A stretch of 64,000 nucleotides of DNA from Bernardetia sp. (lineage in GTDB: Bacteria; Bacteroidota; Bacteroidia; Cytophagales; Bernardetiaceae), in the NCBI GenBank assembly GCA_020630575.1, contig JAHDBD010000009.1, positions 62,001 to 126,000 on the forward strand, in the 5' to 3' direction. How positions within the stretch are numbered: the stretch's first letter is position 1; every line of letters starts with the position of its first letter. Made by a program: the position numbers and the translations under genes. Below, piece after piece: positions 1 to 7,585 of this stretch. Below the pieces are notes generated by a model. The model had not been told where the DNA came from. It saw only the letters and a program-made list of their open reading frames with translations, and did no database searches.

Positions 1-87
1 GAAGAAAAAAATACACATTATTGCAATAAAAATTACTATTATGCTTATTACTACCCCGAAGAAACATTCTATTATTTTTTTAGTCAT
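1..87 (-). CDS. Small membrane protein, 5' part only (runs off the left edge)
   Basis: An open frame begins with ATG at 87 on the minus strand and runs off the window without a stop (29 codons visible). It starts MTKKIIECFFGVV and continues with an almost unbroken run of Ile, Val, Phe and Ala, so the visible part is one transmembrane segment or an uncleaved signal anchor. It lies downstream of uvrA on the same strand, separated by a hairpin at 105-135. No family can be assigned from this fragment. Whether it is a real gene depends on sequence beyond the edge. Confidence 0.4.
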   Translation of the reverse strand, partial: MTKKIIECFFGVVISIIVIFIAIMCIFFF

Positions 88-104
88 AAATTTAAAAAAT
101 AAGA

Positions 105-135
105 ATTGTCTGACACTTGAAAGTGTCTTGACAAT
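105..135. terminator. Hairpin after uvrA
   Basis: Stem ATTGTC + GACACTT pairs with AAGTGTC + GACAAT around a two-base loop, with one to two unpaired bases between the two stem parts. It sits just after the uvrA stop codon (145). There is no long T run, so it may be an RNA-stabilising or attenuating hairpin rather than a classical terminator. A similar short palindrome (AAGTGTCGACACTT) occurs near 58433. Confidence 0.4.
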
Positions 136-144
136 CGTAAAAAA

Positions 145-3072
145 TTACTTCAACTCTTCCCTCAAAAACTTAGCAGTATAACTTTTCTTATTTTTGGCTA
201 CTTTTTCAGGAGTTCCTTCTACCAAAATTTGTCCACCTGCTGCGCCTCCTTCTAAACCTAAATCGATAATCCAATCGGATACTTTGATTACGTCCAAATT
301 GTGTTCGATGACCAAAACAGTATTTCCTTTTCCTACTAATTTGTCCAAAACATCTAGTAAAAACTGAACGTCTTTAAAATGCAGACCTGTTGTAGGCTCA
401 TCAAGAATATAAAATGTTTTTCCTGTGTCTTTTTTTGATAGTTCGCTTGAAAGTTTTACTCGCTGTGCTTCTCCACCTGAAAGTGTTGTGGCGTGTTGTC
501 CTAGAGTGATATAACCCAAACCCACATCGTTGAGTGTTTTGATTCTACGCAAAATATTAGGCTGATTAGCAAAAAACTCTGATGCTTCTTCTACACTCAT
601 ATCTAAAACATCGGCAATAGATTTTCCTTTAAAACGAATTTCTAAAGTTTCTCGGTTGTAGCGTTTTCCTTTACACATCGGACATTCTACATGAACATCT
701 GGTAAGAAATCCATTTCAATAAGTTTTCGTCCTGCACCTTCGCATTCTTCACAACGCCCCCCCTTTACATTAAACGAAAAACGTCCAGGTTTGTAACCTC
801 TAACTTTTGCCTCTGGAAGCTGTGTAAATAAAGCACGAATATCTGTAAAAACACCTGTATAAGTAGCAGGATTTGAACGAGGAGTACGACCAATAGGTGA
901 CTGATCGACTTCAATAACCTTATCAATGTTCTTTAATCCTTCAATTTCTTTATAATCTAAAGGTGTTTTGACACCTCTATAAATATGTTTGTTCAGAATT
1001 GGATAAAGCGTGTCATGAATTAATGTAGATTTTCCAGAACCTGAAACGCCTGTAATACAAATCATTTTTCCCAATGGAAAATGTGCTGTTACATTTCTCA
1101 AATTATTTCCTGTTGCTCCTTTCAAAACAAGTTCTTTACCGTTTCCTTTTCTGCGTTCGGTCGGAACTTCTATACGTTTTTGATTATTGAGATATTGTGC
1201 TGTTGTGCTATTTCCCTTCAAAAATTCGGTTGGTGTTCCTGCTTCTACTACTCTTCCTCCGTGTCTTCCTGCCCCAGGTCCTATGTCTATCAAATAATCG
1301 GCTGCCAACATCATATCTTTATCATGTTCGACAACAATTACTGTATTTCCCAAATCACGCAAATCTTGTAACGCCTTTATCAGTTTTACATTATCTCTTG
1401 AATGAAGTCCTATACTTGGCTCATCCAAAATATACAAAACTCCGACAAGTTGTGTTCCGATTTGAGTTGCCAAACGAATACGTTGTGCTTCTCCACCTGA
1501 AAGCGTTCTTACAGGTCGGTCAAGGGTTAGATAATCCAAACCAACATCCAATAAAAAGCCAATTCGTTTTCTAATTTCTTTCAAGATTTCGGCAGCAATA
1601 ATATTTTGTCTTGCTTCCAAACGGCTTTCAATATCTTCAAAAAATTCTCCTAACTGATTAATGTCTTTTTGAGCTAATTCAGATATATTTTTGTCTGCAA
1701 TTTTGAAATATAAAGATTCTTTTTTGAGCCTTGCTCCATCACAATCTGGACAAACTGTAACAGTCAAATAATCTTGTAAACTTGATTGTTGTTTCGAACT
1801 TCCACTTTCTAATTGATATTTTTCTAAATAATCAATGACTCCTTCAAATTCACTATTCCATGTTCTGTCAGAAGACTTGGCTTTTACTTTTACAATTTCT
1901 TTCGAACCGTAAAGAATTTTTTGTTGGATTTTCTTATCAATTTCTTTCCAAACTGTCGTAATATTTACCTTTTGGCTTTTCATAAAAGCAGCTAACTTCT
2001 TGAAAAAATATGTGTCACGATATTCTCCCAATGGCGCAATCGCTCCTCTACTAATACTTAATGTTTCATCTGGAATAATAGATTCTTCGGTAAGCTGTTC
2101 GATTTTCCCCAAACCATTACAAGTCTGACACATTCCGTAAGGTGAATTGAACGAGAAAATATTTGGTGCTGGTTCGTCATACGCAATTCCTGTAGTGGGA
2201 CACATCAAAAAACGAGAGAAAAAACGAGCTTCTGTCTTATCATGTTCTTGCACCATCACAATTCCGTTACCTACTTTCATAGCCGTTTTGAGAGATGCCA
2301 TGATTCGTTTTTCATCATCTTTCGAAACAATAATTCTATCAACAACTACTTCAATGTCGTGCGTTTTGTAACGATCTGTTTGCATTTTTGGAACGAGTTC
2401 CATTATCTCTCCATCAATTCTGACTTTTGTATAACCACTTTTACGCAGTTGCACGAAAAGCTCTCTATAATGTCCTTTACGTCCTTTTACAACTGGAGCA
2501 AGTAAAACGAGTTTTTTATCTTTATAATCTTCAAAAATTATCTCTAAAATCTGTTCTTCTGTTTGGCGAATCATGCGTTCGCCTGTATTATACGAATAGG
2601 CAATACCTGCACGAGCATACAAAAGACGCATAAAATCGTAAATTTCTGTCGTCGTTCCTACCGTTGAGCGTGGATTTTTGGAAGTCGTTTTTTGTTCGAT
2701 ACTAATAACTGGACTCAAGCCATTAATTTTATCAACATCTGGACGCTCCAAGTTTCCCAAAAAAGAACGTGCATACGCCGAAAAACTCTCCATGTAACGT
2801 CGCTGACCTTCTGCATAAATAGTATCAAAGGCAAGCGACGATTTTCCACTTCCACTAATTCCAGTAATGACAATGAGTTGCTGACGAGGAAAAGAAATAT
2901 CGATATCTTTCAAATTATGCTCTCTCGCTCCAAAAATTTCTATAAAATCGGTTGTATTGGGATGATTTCCATTCGAATGAATAGAATCTACCACTGTTTT
3001 AGTTTGTTCTGTTTTGCTTTTGGTTTGCTTTGTCGTCTTACTTTTGGTCTTTTTAGGAGTAGCTGATGCCAT
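145..3072 (-). CDS. uvrA: UvrABC excinuclease subunit A
   Basis: Damage-sensing ABC-type ATPase of nucleotide excision repair; the UvrA dimer loads UvrB on damaged DNA. The 975-residue protein has the expected two ABC modules: Walker A GISGSGKSS at about 71-79 and GVSGSGKST near 677, ABC signatures LSGGEAQR in both halves, and a zinc module CEEC...CPMC near 775. The first zinc site reads CPTTG...CQTC, so its second Cys is replaced by Thr. Before the first ABC domain is a Lys/Thr-rich tail of about 40 residues (KKTKSKTTKQTKSK), unlike most UvrA proteins and probably disordered. The gene stands alone with its own -7 promoter element at 3120-3127. Confidence 0.97.
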   Translation of the reverse strand: MASATPKKTKSKTTKQTKSKTEQTKTVVDSIHSNGNHPNTTDFIEIFGAREHNLKDIDISFPRQQLIVITGISGSGKSSLAFDTIYAEGQRRYMESFSAYARSFLGNLERPDVDKINGLSPVISIEQKTTSKNPRSTVGTTTEIYDFMRLLYARAGIAYSYNTGERMIRQTEEQILEIIFEDYKDKKLVLLAPVVKGRKGHYRELFVQLRKSGYTKVRIDGEIMELVPKMQTDRYKTHDIEVVVDRIIVSKDDEKRIMASLKTAMKVGNGIVMVQEHDKTEARFFSRFLMCPTTGIAYDEPAPNIFSFNSPYGMCQTCNGLGKIEQLTEESIIPDETLSISRGAIAPLGEYRDTYFFKKLAAFMKSQKVNITTVWKEIDKKIQQKILYGSKEIVKVKAKSSDRTWNSEFEGVIDYLEKYQLESGSSKQQSSLQDYLTVTVCPDCDGARLKKESLYFKIADKNISELAQKDINQLGEFFEDIESRLEARQNIIAAEILKEIRKRIGFLLDVGLDYLTLDRPVRTLSGGEAQRIRLATQIGTQLVGVLYILDEPSIGLHSRDNVKLIKALQDLRDLGNTVIVVEHDKDMMLAADYLIDIGPGAGRHGGRVVEAGTPTEFLKGNSTTAQYLNNQKRIEVPTERRKGNGKELVLKGATGNNLRNVTAHFPLGKMICITGVSGSGKSTLIHDTLYPILNKHIYRGVKTPLDYKEIEGLKNIDKVIEVDQSPIGRTPRSNPATYTGVFTDIRALFTQLPEAKVRGYKPGRFSFNVKGGRCEECEGAGRKLIEMDFLPDVHVECPMCKGKRYNRETLEIRFKGKSIADVLDMSVEEASEFFANQPNILRRIKTLNDVGLGYITLGQHATTLSGGEAQRVKLSSELSKKDTGKTFYILDEPTTGLHFKDVQFLLDVLDKLVGKGNTVLVIEHNLDVIKVSDWIIDLGLEGGAAGGQILVEGTPEKVAKNKKSYTAKFLREELK

Positions 3073-3119
3073 AATTATATTCTAGGGAAGTAAATTTCTA
3101 TATTATTTTTTACACTAAA

Positions 3120-3127
3120 CAAAGGTA
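3120..3127 (-). promoter_or_regulatory. Probable -7 element of the uvrA promoter
   Basis: On the minus strand TACCTTTG fits the Bacteroidota -7 consensus TAnnTTTG and lies 48 bases before the uvrA ATG, giving a leader of about 43 bases. No clear TTG is found at the -33 position, so support rests on the -7 element alone. Confidence 0.45.
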
Positions 3128-3280
3128 ACAAATTTATAGCCTTTTGGTTAGAATTTTAGCAAGATTTGAATAGATTATAAGCTACTCTTCCATAGAAACA
3201 ACTTCAAAATTACGATTAATATATCCTTTCTATATTTTTGTTGGTATTCTATAATGTCAAATCGAAGAATAAAAAAACAA

Positions 3281-3347
3281 GCCATTGTTGGGTCTTTATG
3301 TTGTTGGTCATCGTAACAGTAAGCCGAAACTAAAGACCAACAACGGC
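3281..3347. repeat. Long inverted repeat, member of the palindromic repeat family
   Basis: The left arm GCCATTGTTGGGTCTTTA and right arm TAAAGACCAACAACGGC are nearly perfect inverted copies around a loop of about 32 bases. The right arm carries the ACCAACAACGGCAG core also found at 38198-38228, with variants at 6798, 22739, 29540-29612 and 58399. It lies in the gap between uvrA and the TIR gene, which otherwise holds no gene. Confidence 0.6.
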
Positions 3348-3356
3348 AGGAGACTA

Positions 3357-3398
3357 CTCTCGCTTGTGTCTTAACAAAGTGAGTAATATGTATTCGGC
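3357..3398. repeat. Dispersed element, copy 1 (beside TIR gene)
   Basis: Starts CTCTCGCT and ends with the 20 bases GTGAGTAATATGTATTCGGC. The same start and an identical 20-base end occur at 59211-59251. It abuts the palindromic repeat at 3281-3347 and ends 13 bases before the 3' end of the TIR gene. Possibly the end of a mobile element or a REP-like unit. Confidence 0.6.
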
Positions 3399-3410
3399 TT
3401 CTAACTAGAT

Positions 3411-4190
3411 TTATTTATCTTTATCCAAAAAATCCTTCGTCTGTCTAACTACACTTACATAAAGTTCTTCTTTCTCACTGTCTGTCATATTACTAACAGG
3501 TCTAGCAGGTGTATTAATTGCTTGATACTGACTTAATTCAGGGAATTCCTCAAATAAACAAGGTTTTAATATAACTATTAGAACTACTGCACCATTTTCT
3601 TCTGCTGCTTTAAGTAAAGGAGGAAGTTCTTCTGTAGCAATAAATTCAGAACCTAGAAAATCAGTACTTACAAGTAATATAGCAACTTTTGTATTTCTTA
3701 TTGCTTTCACTATTTCATCTTTCCATTTCTGACCTGGGCGAATCTTAGTATCATCCCAAAAATCTATTTTCTTTAAAAAAGGCTTAAAATGTCTTTTTAT
3801 ATCATCTAAATAGTCCTTATCTCTGTGGCTATAACTTACAAAAACCTTAGTTCTTTCTTCACTATTATATTGAGATTTTTGATGAGCTATTTTAGGAAGT
3901 CGATCTCTTTCTTGTTTAATAAAATAAAGATATTTTGAAATCCCCATATCTATACGACATGTAGGATCAGAAATACCGTCATGAGAATCATCAATATGCT
4001 TTTGTTGATAATCTTTAGCAGAGATATAAAGCTCATCTAAAAACAAAGATTTATCTTCACTAGCATAAAAATTCTCTATCTTAGAACGTAGTTCAGCTAC
4101 ATTATCATCTACAATGTATGATATTAAACCTTCTACTTTGTTTTCAAAAAAATGTTTGGCTTCTAACCTAACTACTTCCTCTTTAGTCAT
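3411..4190 (-). CDS. TIR-domain protein, solitary
   Basis: The C-terminal half (from about residue 114) is a TIR domain of the bacterial TIR_2 type: it opens TKVFVSYSHRDKDY, continues with FWDDTKIRPGQKW, then ILLVSTDFLGSEF and a Glu-containing TEELPPL stretch near residue 183, where the NADase catalytic Glu of active bacterial TIRs lies. The N-terminal 110 residues match no domain I recognise; they are charged and helical looking. Known bacterial TIR proteins often act as NAD-consuming effectors in phage defence or as signalling adaptors. No sensor gene such as a STAND ATPase, Argonaute or SIR2 protein is adjacent, and the gene is bordered downstream by dispersed repeats, which suggests acquired DNA. 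Function not established. Confidence 0.85.
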   Translation of the reverse strand: MTKEEVVRLEAKHFFENKVEGLISYIVDDNVAELRSKIENFYASEDKSLFLDELYISAKDYQQKHIDDSHDGISDPTCRIDMGISKYLYFIKQERDRLPKIAHQKSQYNSEERTKVFVSYSHRDKDYLDDIKRHFKPFLKKIDFWDDTKIRPGQKWKDEIVKAIRNTKVAILLVSTDFLGSEFIATEELPPLLKAAEENGAVVLIVILKPCLFEEFPELSQYQAINTPARPVSNMTDSEKEELYVSVVRQTKDFLDKDK

Positions 4191-4484
4191 TTCTTCAATA
4201 TCTAATTTTTATAAAAAAAATTGTATTATTTTATCTCTCTCATTTTTAAAGAGTGATTTATATGTATTTAGCATGCTGCTGCATATTTTGTATTCTAGTA
4301 TTAGAAATAGCAACAATGAACATATACACACAAATCTAATAAATTTCTACTAAAACCAAAGAAGGTACACATAACAAAATTGGGTTCAATCTTTAAAGAA
4401 AAAATCAAATCTCAATTCGAACTTGATTTTTAACTGAATTTATCGGACTTTTGTGAGTATTTTATTTTTCAAAAAGAAATTCAA
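4191..4484. other. Intergenic region between TIR gene and serS
   Basis: Very AT-rich sequence separating two divergent genes; it should hold both promoters. No convincing ORF or RNA was seen. A weak TTG-N20-GACTTTTG match occurs on the plus strand near 4425-4455 and could serve serS, but it departs from the -7 consensus. Confidence 0.3.
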
Positions 4485-4539
4485 AACTGATTACTGGTAA
4501 CTGATTACTAGTAACTGAAAAAACTGATAACTGATTAAT
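4485..4539. repeat. Heptanucleotide-period repeat upstream of serS
   Basis: Consecutive 7-mers AACTGAT, TACTGGT, AACTGAT, TACTAGT, AACTGAA, followed by degenerate copies, ending at the serS start codon (4542). A 7-base period also appears at 6845-6932, 7554-7574 and 30248-30284 with different unit sequences. Confidence 0.7.
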
Positions 4540-4541
4540 TA

Positions 4542-5816
4542 ATGTTACAAATTGCACACATACAGGCGCATAAAGAAGAAGTCATTGCAGCACTTCAAAA
4601 ACGCCATTTTAGCAGAGCTACTGAGCTTGTCGAAAAGGCTATTTCTATCGATAATGAAAGAAGAACAACACAGTCCTCACTCAATGAATTGCAAGCTGGT
4701 GCAAATGAAGTAGCAAAATCTATCGGTGCTTTGATGCAACAAGGCAAAAAAGAGGAAGCTAATCAAGCAAAAGAAAAAGCTGCTCAAAACAAACAATCTA
4801 TAAAAGATTTAGAAGATAAATTAAAGGAATTAGAAAATGATTTGACAAACTGTTTGTATGAAATTCCGAATACACCTTATAAAGATGTTGTTGCAGGAAA
4901 ATCTTCAGAAGACAATGAAATCATTGATGAGTGGGGAACAATTCCAACATTGGCAGACGATGCCGTTCCACATTGGGAGCTTATCAAAAAATATGATATT
5001 ATAGATTTTGAACTAGGAAATAAAATCACAGGAGCAGGTTTTCCAGTTTATAAAGGCAAAGGCGCAAGATTGCAACGTGCTTTAATCAATTATTTTTTAG
5101 ATGAAGCGATTGCAGCAGGTTATAGCGAAGTTCAACCTCCAATTTTGATAAATACAGCTTCAGGATATGGCACAGGACAACTTCCAGACAAAGAAGGACA
5201 AATGTATGAAGCAACTGCTGACCATCTTTTCTTGATTCCGACAGCAGAAGTTCCAATTACAAATTTATACAGAGATGAAATTGTAAAAGAAAGCGATTTC
5301 CCTATCAAAATGACAGGTCATACGCCTTGTTTTCGTCGTGAAGCAGGTTCTTGGGGCGCAGATGTGCGTGGTCTGAATCGTTTGCATCAATTCGATAAAG
5401 TAGAGTTGGTAGTGATAGAACACCCAGAAAAATCATATCAACGTCTTGAAAATATGCTCTCTCATGTAAAAGGACTTTTAGAAGCATTAGAATTGCCTTA
5501 CCGAGTTTTGCGTTTGTGTGGTGGCGACATGGGTTTTACTTCTGCTATGACGTATGATTTAGAAGTTTATTCGGCTGCACAAGGTCGTTGGTTGGAAGTA
5601 AGCTCAGTTAGTAACTTTGAAACTTTCCAGTCTAATCGTTTGAAACTTAGATTTGAAGATAAAGATAAAAAGAAACATTTAGCTCACACATTAAATGGTA
5701 GCGCACTTGCTTTGCCACGTATTGTAGCTACTCTTTTAGAAAACAATCAGACAGCAGAGGGAATCAAAATCCCTAAAGTGTTACAAGATTATTGTAAGTT
5801 TGAAAAGATTGATTAG
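4542..5816 (+). CDS. serS: Seryl-tRNA synthetase
   Basis: Class II aminoacyl-tRNA synthetase that charges tRNA-Ser (and tRNA-Sec where present). The 424-residue length is typical. The first 110 residues form the expected antiparallel coiled coil (Lys/Glu/Gln-rich, including ANQAKEKAAQNKQ) that grips the long arm of tRNA-Ser. The catalytic core has motif 2 (HTPCFRREAGS) and motif 3 (NGSALALPRIVATLLEN). The start ATG at 4542 opens MLQIAHIQAHKEEV. It stands as a single gene between the TIR gene (divergent) and a lipoprotein gene; the repeat reaching its start codon leaves little room for a conventional leader. Confidence 0.97.
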   Translation: MLQIAHIQAHKEEVIAALQKRHFSRATELVEKAISIDNERRTTQSSLNELQAGANEVAKSIGALMQQGKKEEANQAKEKAAQNKQSIKDLEDKLKELENDLTNCLYEIPNTPYKDVVAGKSSEDNEIIDEWGTIPTLADDAVPHWELIKKYDIIDFELGNKITGAGFPVYKGKGARLQRALINYFLDEAIAAGYSEVQPPILINTASGYGTGQLPDKEGQMYEATADHLFLIPTAEVPITNLYRDEIVKESDFPIKMTGHTPCFRREAGSWGADVRGLNRLHQFDKVELVVIEHPEKSYQRLENMLSHVKGLLEALELPYRVLRLCGGDMGFTSAMTYDLEVYSAAQGRWLEVSSVSNFETFQSNRLKLRFEDKDKKKHLAHTLNGSALALPRIVATLLENNQTAEGIKIPKVLQDYCKFEKID

Positions 5817-5835
5817 TTGTTTTTGTAGTATATTC

Positions 5836-5882
5836 TTTAGGGTGTGATGTATTGCTGAATTTGAAAATACTTGCACCCTAAA
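5836..5882 (+). terminator. Possible terminator after serS
   Basis: TTTAGGGTG pairs perfectly with CACCCTAAA across a loop of about 29 bases, 20 bases after the serS stop. There is no T run after the stem, so termination is uncertain. Confidence 0.35.
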
Positions 5883-6011
5883 TGAGATGCTAAAATTTTA
5901 AATTAAACAATCATTTAAAAATAGAGTTTATCAACTGTGTTTTATTATTTCATTACTGATTAAACTACTAATTGTTCTTTAGTCATTAATCACATTTTTT
6001 TCAACTTTTTT

Positions 6012-6791
6012 ATGAAAGAAACTTCATTTTTTCGCCTTTCTTTAGTGTTTATTTGTTCTATTTTTCTTCTTTCAGCTTGTAAAAAAGGAGTTTCTACTCC
6101 TGCTGAACTTACCAAAAAATATGGTGTTGAGGTTTTTGATTTTACTTTTTTAAGTACAAAATCTCATCTTTCTTTTCAAAATCAAAAACAAGAATTAGGT
6201 AGTGCTGTTGATATTCGTATTGCAAAAGATAGTCTGATTTGGCTTTCTGCTCGTCCTGTTTTTGGAATTGAAGCTGCTCGTATGCTTATTCGTACTGATT
6301 CAGCTTTTTTGGTCAATCGTTTAGAAAAAAGTTATTCGGCTGTAGATATTCGTTCACTTAGTAAACAAGTAAACTTTGATGGAGATTTCAAAACTCTTCA
6401 AGCTCTATTTTTAGGAAATGTTCCTCCATTAGACCAAAGTATTACGCCAGAAAAGAAAGATAACTATTTTGTTTTAGAGCAAATCTATGAACTTTTCAAA
6501 ACATCTATGTATGTAAGTAGAGAAAATAAAAAACTTTCTAAAGTTGCTGTTCAAGAGAATGATGGAATGAATAGTCTTTTTATAGATTATAGTAACTTCC
6601 AAAATTTAGACGGACAAAAAATTCCTTTTAAAGTAAATGCTGTAGCCAACTTTTTTAATAAAAAAGAAAATAAAACAGATCAAACCAAAATTGAAATCGA
6701 ACATAAAAGAGTCAATTTTGAAAAATCAGATCTTTCTTTTCCTTTTTCTATTCCTGATAGCTATGATAAAAAGGAATTAGGAAAAAAATAA
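6012..6791 (+). CDS. DUF4292-type outer-envelope lipoprotein
   Basis: A 259-residue protein with a lipoprotein signal: hydrophobic stretch then LLSACKKG, lipobox Cys at 23. The rest is a beta-rich domain resembling the LolA/LolB-like DUF4292 family of Bacteroidota (pattern of xVDIRIAKDSLIWLS, RPVFGIEAARMLI, then paired strands around FIDYSNFQNLDGQKIPF). LolA/LolB folds carry lipids or lipoproteins, but whether DUF4292 proteins do so is unknown. It follows serS by about 200 bases on the same strand. The stop is followed by one copy of the palindromic repeat. Confidence 0.75.
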   Translation: MKETSFFRLSLVFICSIFLLSACKKGVSTPAELTKKYGVEVFDFTFLSTKSHLSFQNQKQELGSAVDIRIAKDSLIWLSARPVFGIEAARMLIRTDSAFLVNRLEKSYSAVDIRSLSKQVNFDGDFKTLQALFLGNVPPLDQSITPEKKDNYFVLEQIYELFKTSMYVSRENKKLSKVAVQENDGMNSLFIDYSNFQNLDGQKIPFKVNAVANFFNKKENKTDQTKIEIEHKRVNFEKSDLSFPFSIPDSYDKKELGKK

Positions 6792-6797
6792 ATTAAT

Positions 6798-6823
6798 GTC
6801 GTTGGTGAGCAACCAACAATAGT
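6798..6823. repeat. Palindromic repeat family member
   Basis: GTCGTTGGTGAGCAACCAACAA: GTTGGT pairs with ACCAAC around GAGCA. It resembles the left half of the copy at 38198-38228 and sits just after the stop of the DUF4292 lipoprotein gene, where it could act as a 3' hairpin. Confidence 0.5.
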
Positions 6824-6844
6824 GAGGAAAAAATAATCAATTCA

Positions 6845-6932
6845 ATTACAAATTACGAATTATGAATTACGGTTGAAATGAAGAAATACATCGTAACTAA
6901 ATTTTCGTAATTCGTAATTTTTAATTCGTAAT
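6845..6932. repeat. Inverted heptanucleotide repeats upstream of ribH
   Basis: 6845-6872 consists of four 7-mers (ATTACAA, ATTACGA, ATTATGA, ATTACGG). 6905-6932 consists of four 7-mers on the opposite strand (TCGTAAT, TCGTAAT, TTTTAAT, TCGTAAT). The two arms can pair into a long hairpin ending 9 bases before the ribH ATG (6942). Confidence 0.7.
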
Positions 6933-6941
6933 TTAAAAATT

Positions 6942-7460
6942 ATGTCATCAAAAGATAAAAATCTAAGCCTACATTCTGAAAAATCTATTGCAGAAATTGG
7001 CACAAAACAATTTGCTATTGTGGTAGCAGAATGGAACGAAGAAGTAACAGAAGCACTTTATGAAGGTGCATATAAGAAACTGATAGAATACGGAGCAAAA
7101 GAAAAAAATATTCATCGTTACGATGTTCCAGGGAGTTTTGAGCTTACTTTAGCAGCACAATGGGCTGCCCAAAAAGCAGATATTGATGCAATTATTTGTT
7201 TAGGCTGTGTAATTCAAGGCGAAACTCGTCATTTTGATTTTATTTGTGATGCCGTAGCACACGGAATTACGAACGTAAATTTAAGACATAACAAACCTGT
7301 CATTTTTGGAGTTCTGACACCTGAAAATCAACAACAAGCTCTTGATCGTGCAGGAGGAAAACACGGAAATAAAGGCGATGAAGCAGCTATTACAGCAATA
7401 AAAATGCTTGGTGTTCATACAGCTATGATGAAAAAATCAAAAACTGGTATTGGTTTTTAG
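6942..7460 (+). CDS. ribH: 6,7-dimethyl-8-ribityllumazine synthase
   Basis: Penultimate enzyme of riboflavin synthesis; condenses the 5-amino-6-ribitylamino-pyrimidinedione with 3,4-dihydroxy-2-butanone 4-phosphate. At 172 residues it has the family landmarks: AEWNEEVTEAL near residues 29-40 (substrate-binding region), the PGSFELTLAAQWA segment, CLGCVIQGETRHFDF with the catalytic His, and GVLTPENQQQALDRAG near the end. Other rib genes are not near. A strong hairpin-forming 7-base repeat sits immediately before the start codon and could limit translation; no FMN riboswitch was seen. Confidence 0.95.
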   Translation: MSSKDKNLSLHSEKSIAEIGTKQFAIVVAEWNEEVTEALYEGAYKKLIEYGAKEKNIHRYDVPGSFELTLAAQWAAQKADIDAIICLGCVIQGETRHFDFICDAVAHGITNVNLRHNKPVIFGVLTPENQQQALDRAGGKHGNKGDEAAITAIKMLGVHTAMMKKSKTGIGF

Positions 7461-7467
7461 AATTAAT

Positions 7468-7530
7468 TTAGATTTTAGAAGGTAGAATTTTGTATTAATT
7501 CTACATCGGCATTTATATTCTAAAATCTAA
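7468..7530. repeat. Nested perfect inverted repeat after ribH
   Basis: The outer arms TTAGATTTTAGAA (7468-7480) and TTCTAAAATCTAA (7518-7530) pair perfectly over 13 bases. Inside, GTAGAATT (7482-7489) pairs with AATTCTAC (7497-7504). Possibly a ribH terminator or another short intergenic element. A direct repeat CAT(C/T)GGCATTTAT follows at 7504-7516 and 7537-7549. Confidence 0.55.
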
Positions 7531-7553
7531 CTTTTACATTGGCATTTATTCTG

Positions 7554-7574
7554 ACTTCTAACTTCATACTTCTA
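7554..7574. repeat. Short heptanucleotide repeat upstream of RND gene
   Basis: Three 7-mers, ACTTCTA, ACTTCAT and ACTTCTA, ending 11 bases before the start codon at 7586. Same 7-base period as the repeats at 4485, 6845 and 30248. Confidence 0.5.
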
Positions 7575-7585
7575 AATTTGTATTT

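Noticed and set aside
1081..3066. Several plus-strand ORFs of 68-125 codons opposite uvrA
   Set aside because: They lie wholly inside uvrA on the other strand, have no family features and show the skewed composition of shadow frames.
4485..4539. Repeats upstream of serS as a T-box or CRISPR array
   Set aside because: No T-box sequence or structure; the repeat unit is 7 bases without spacers.
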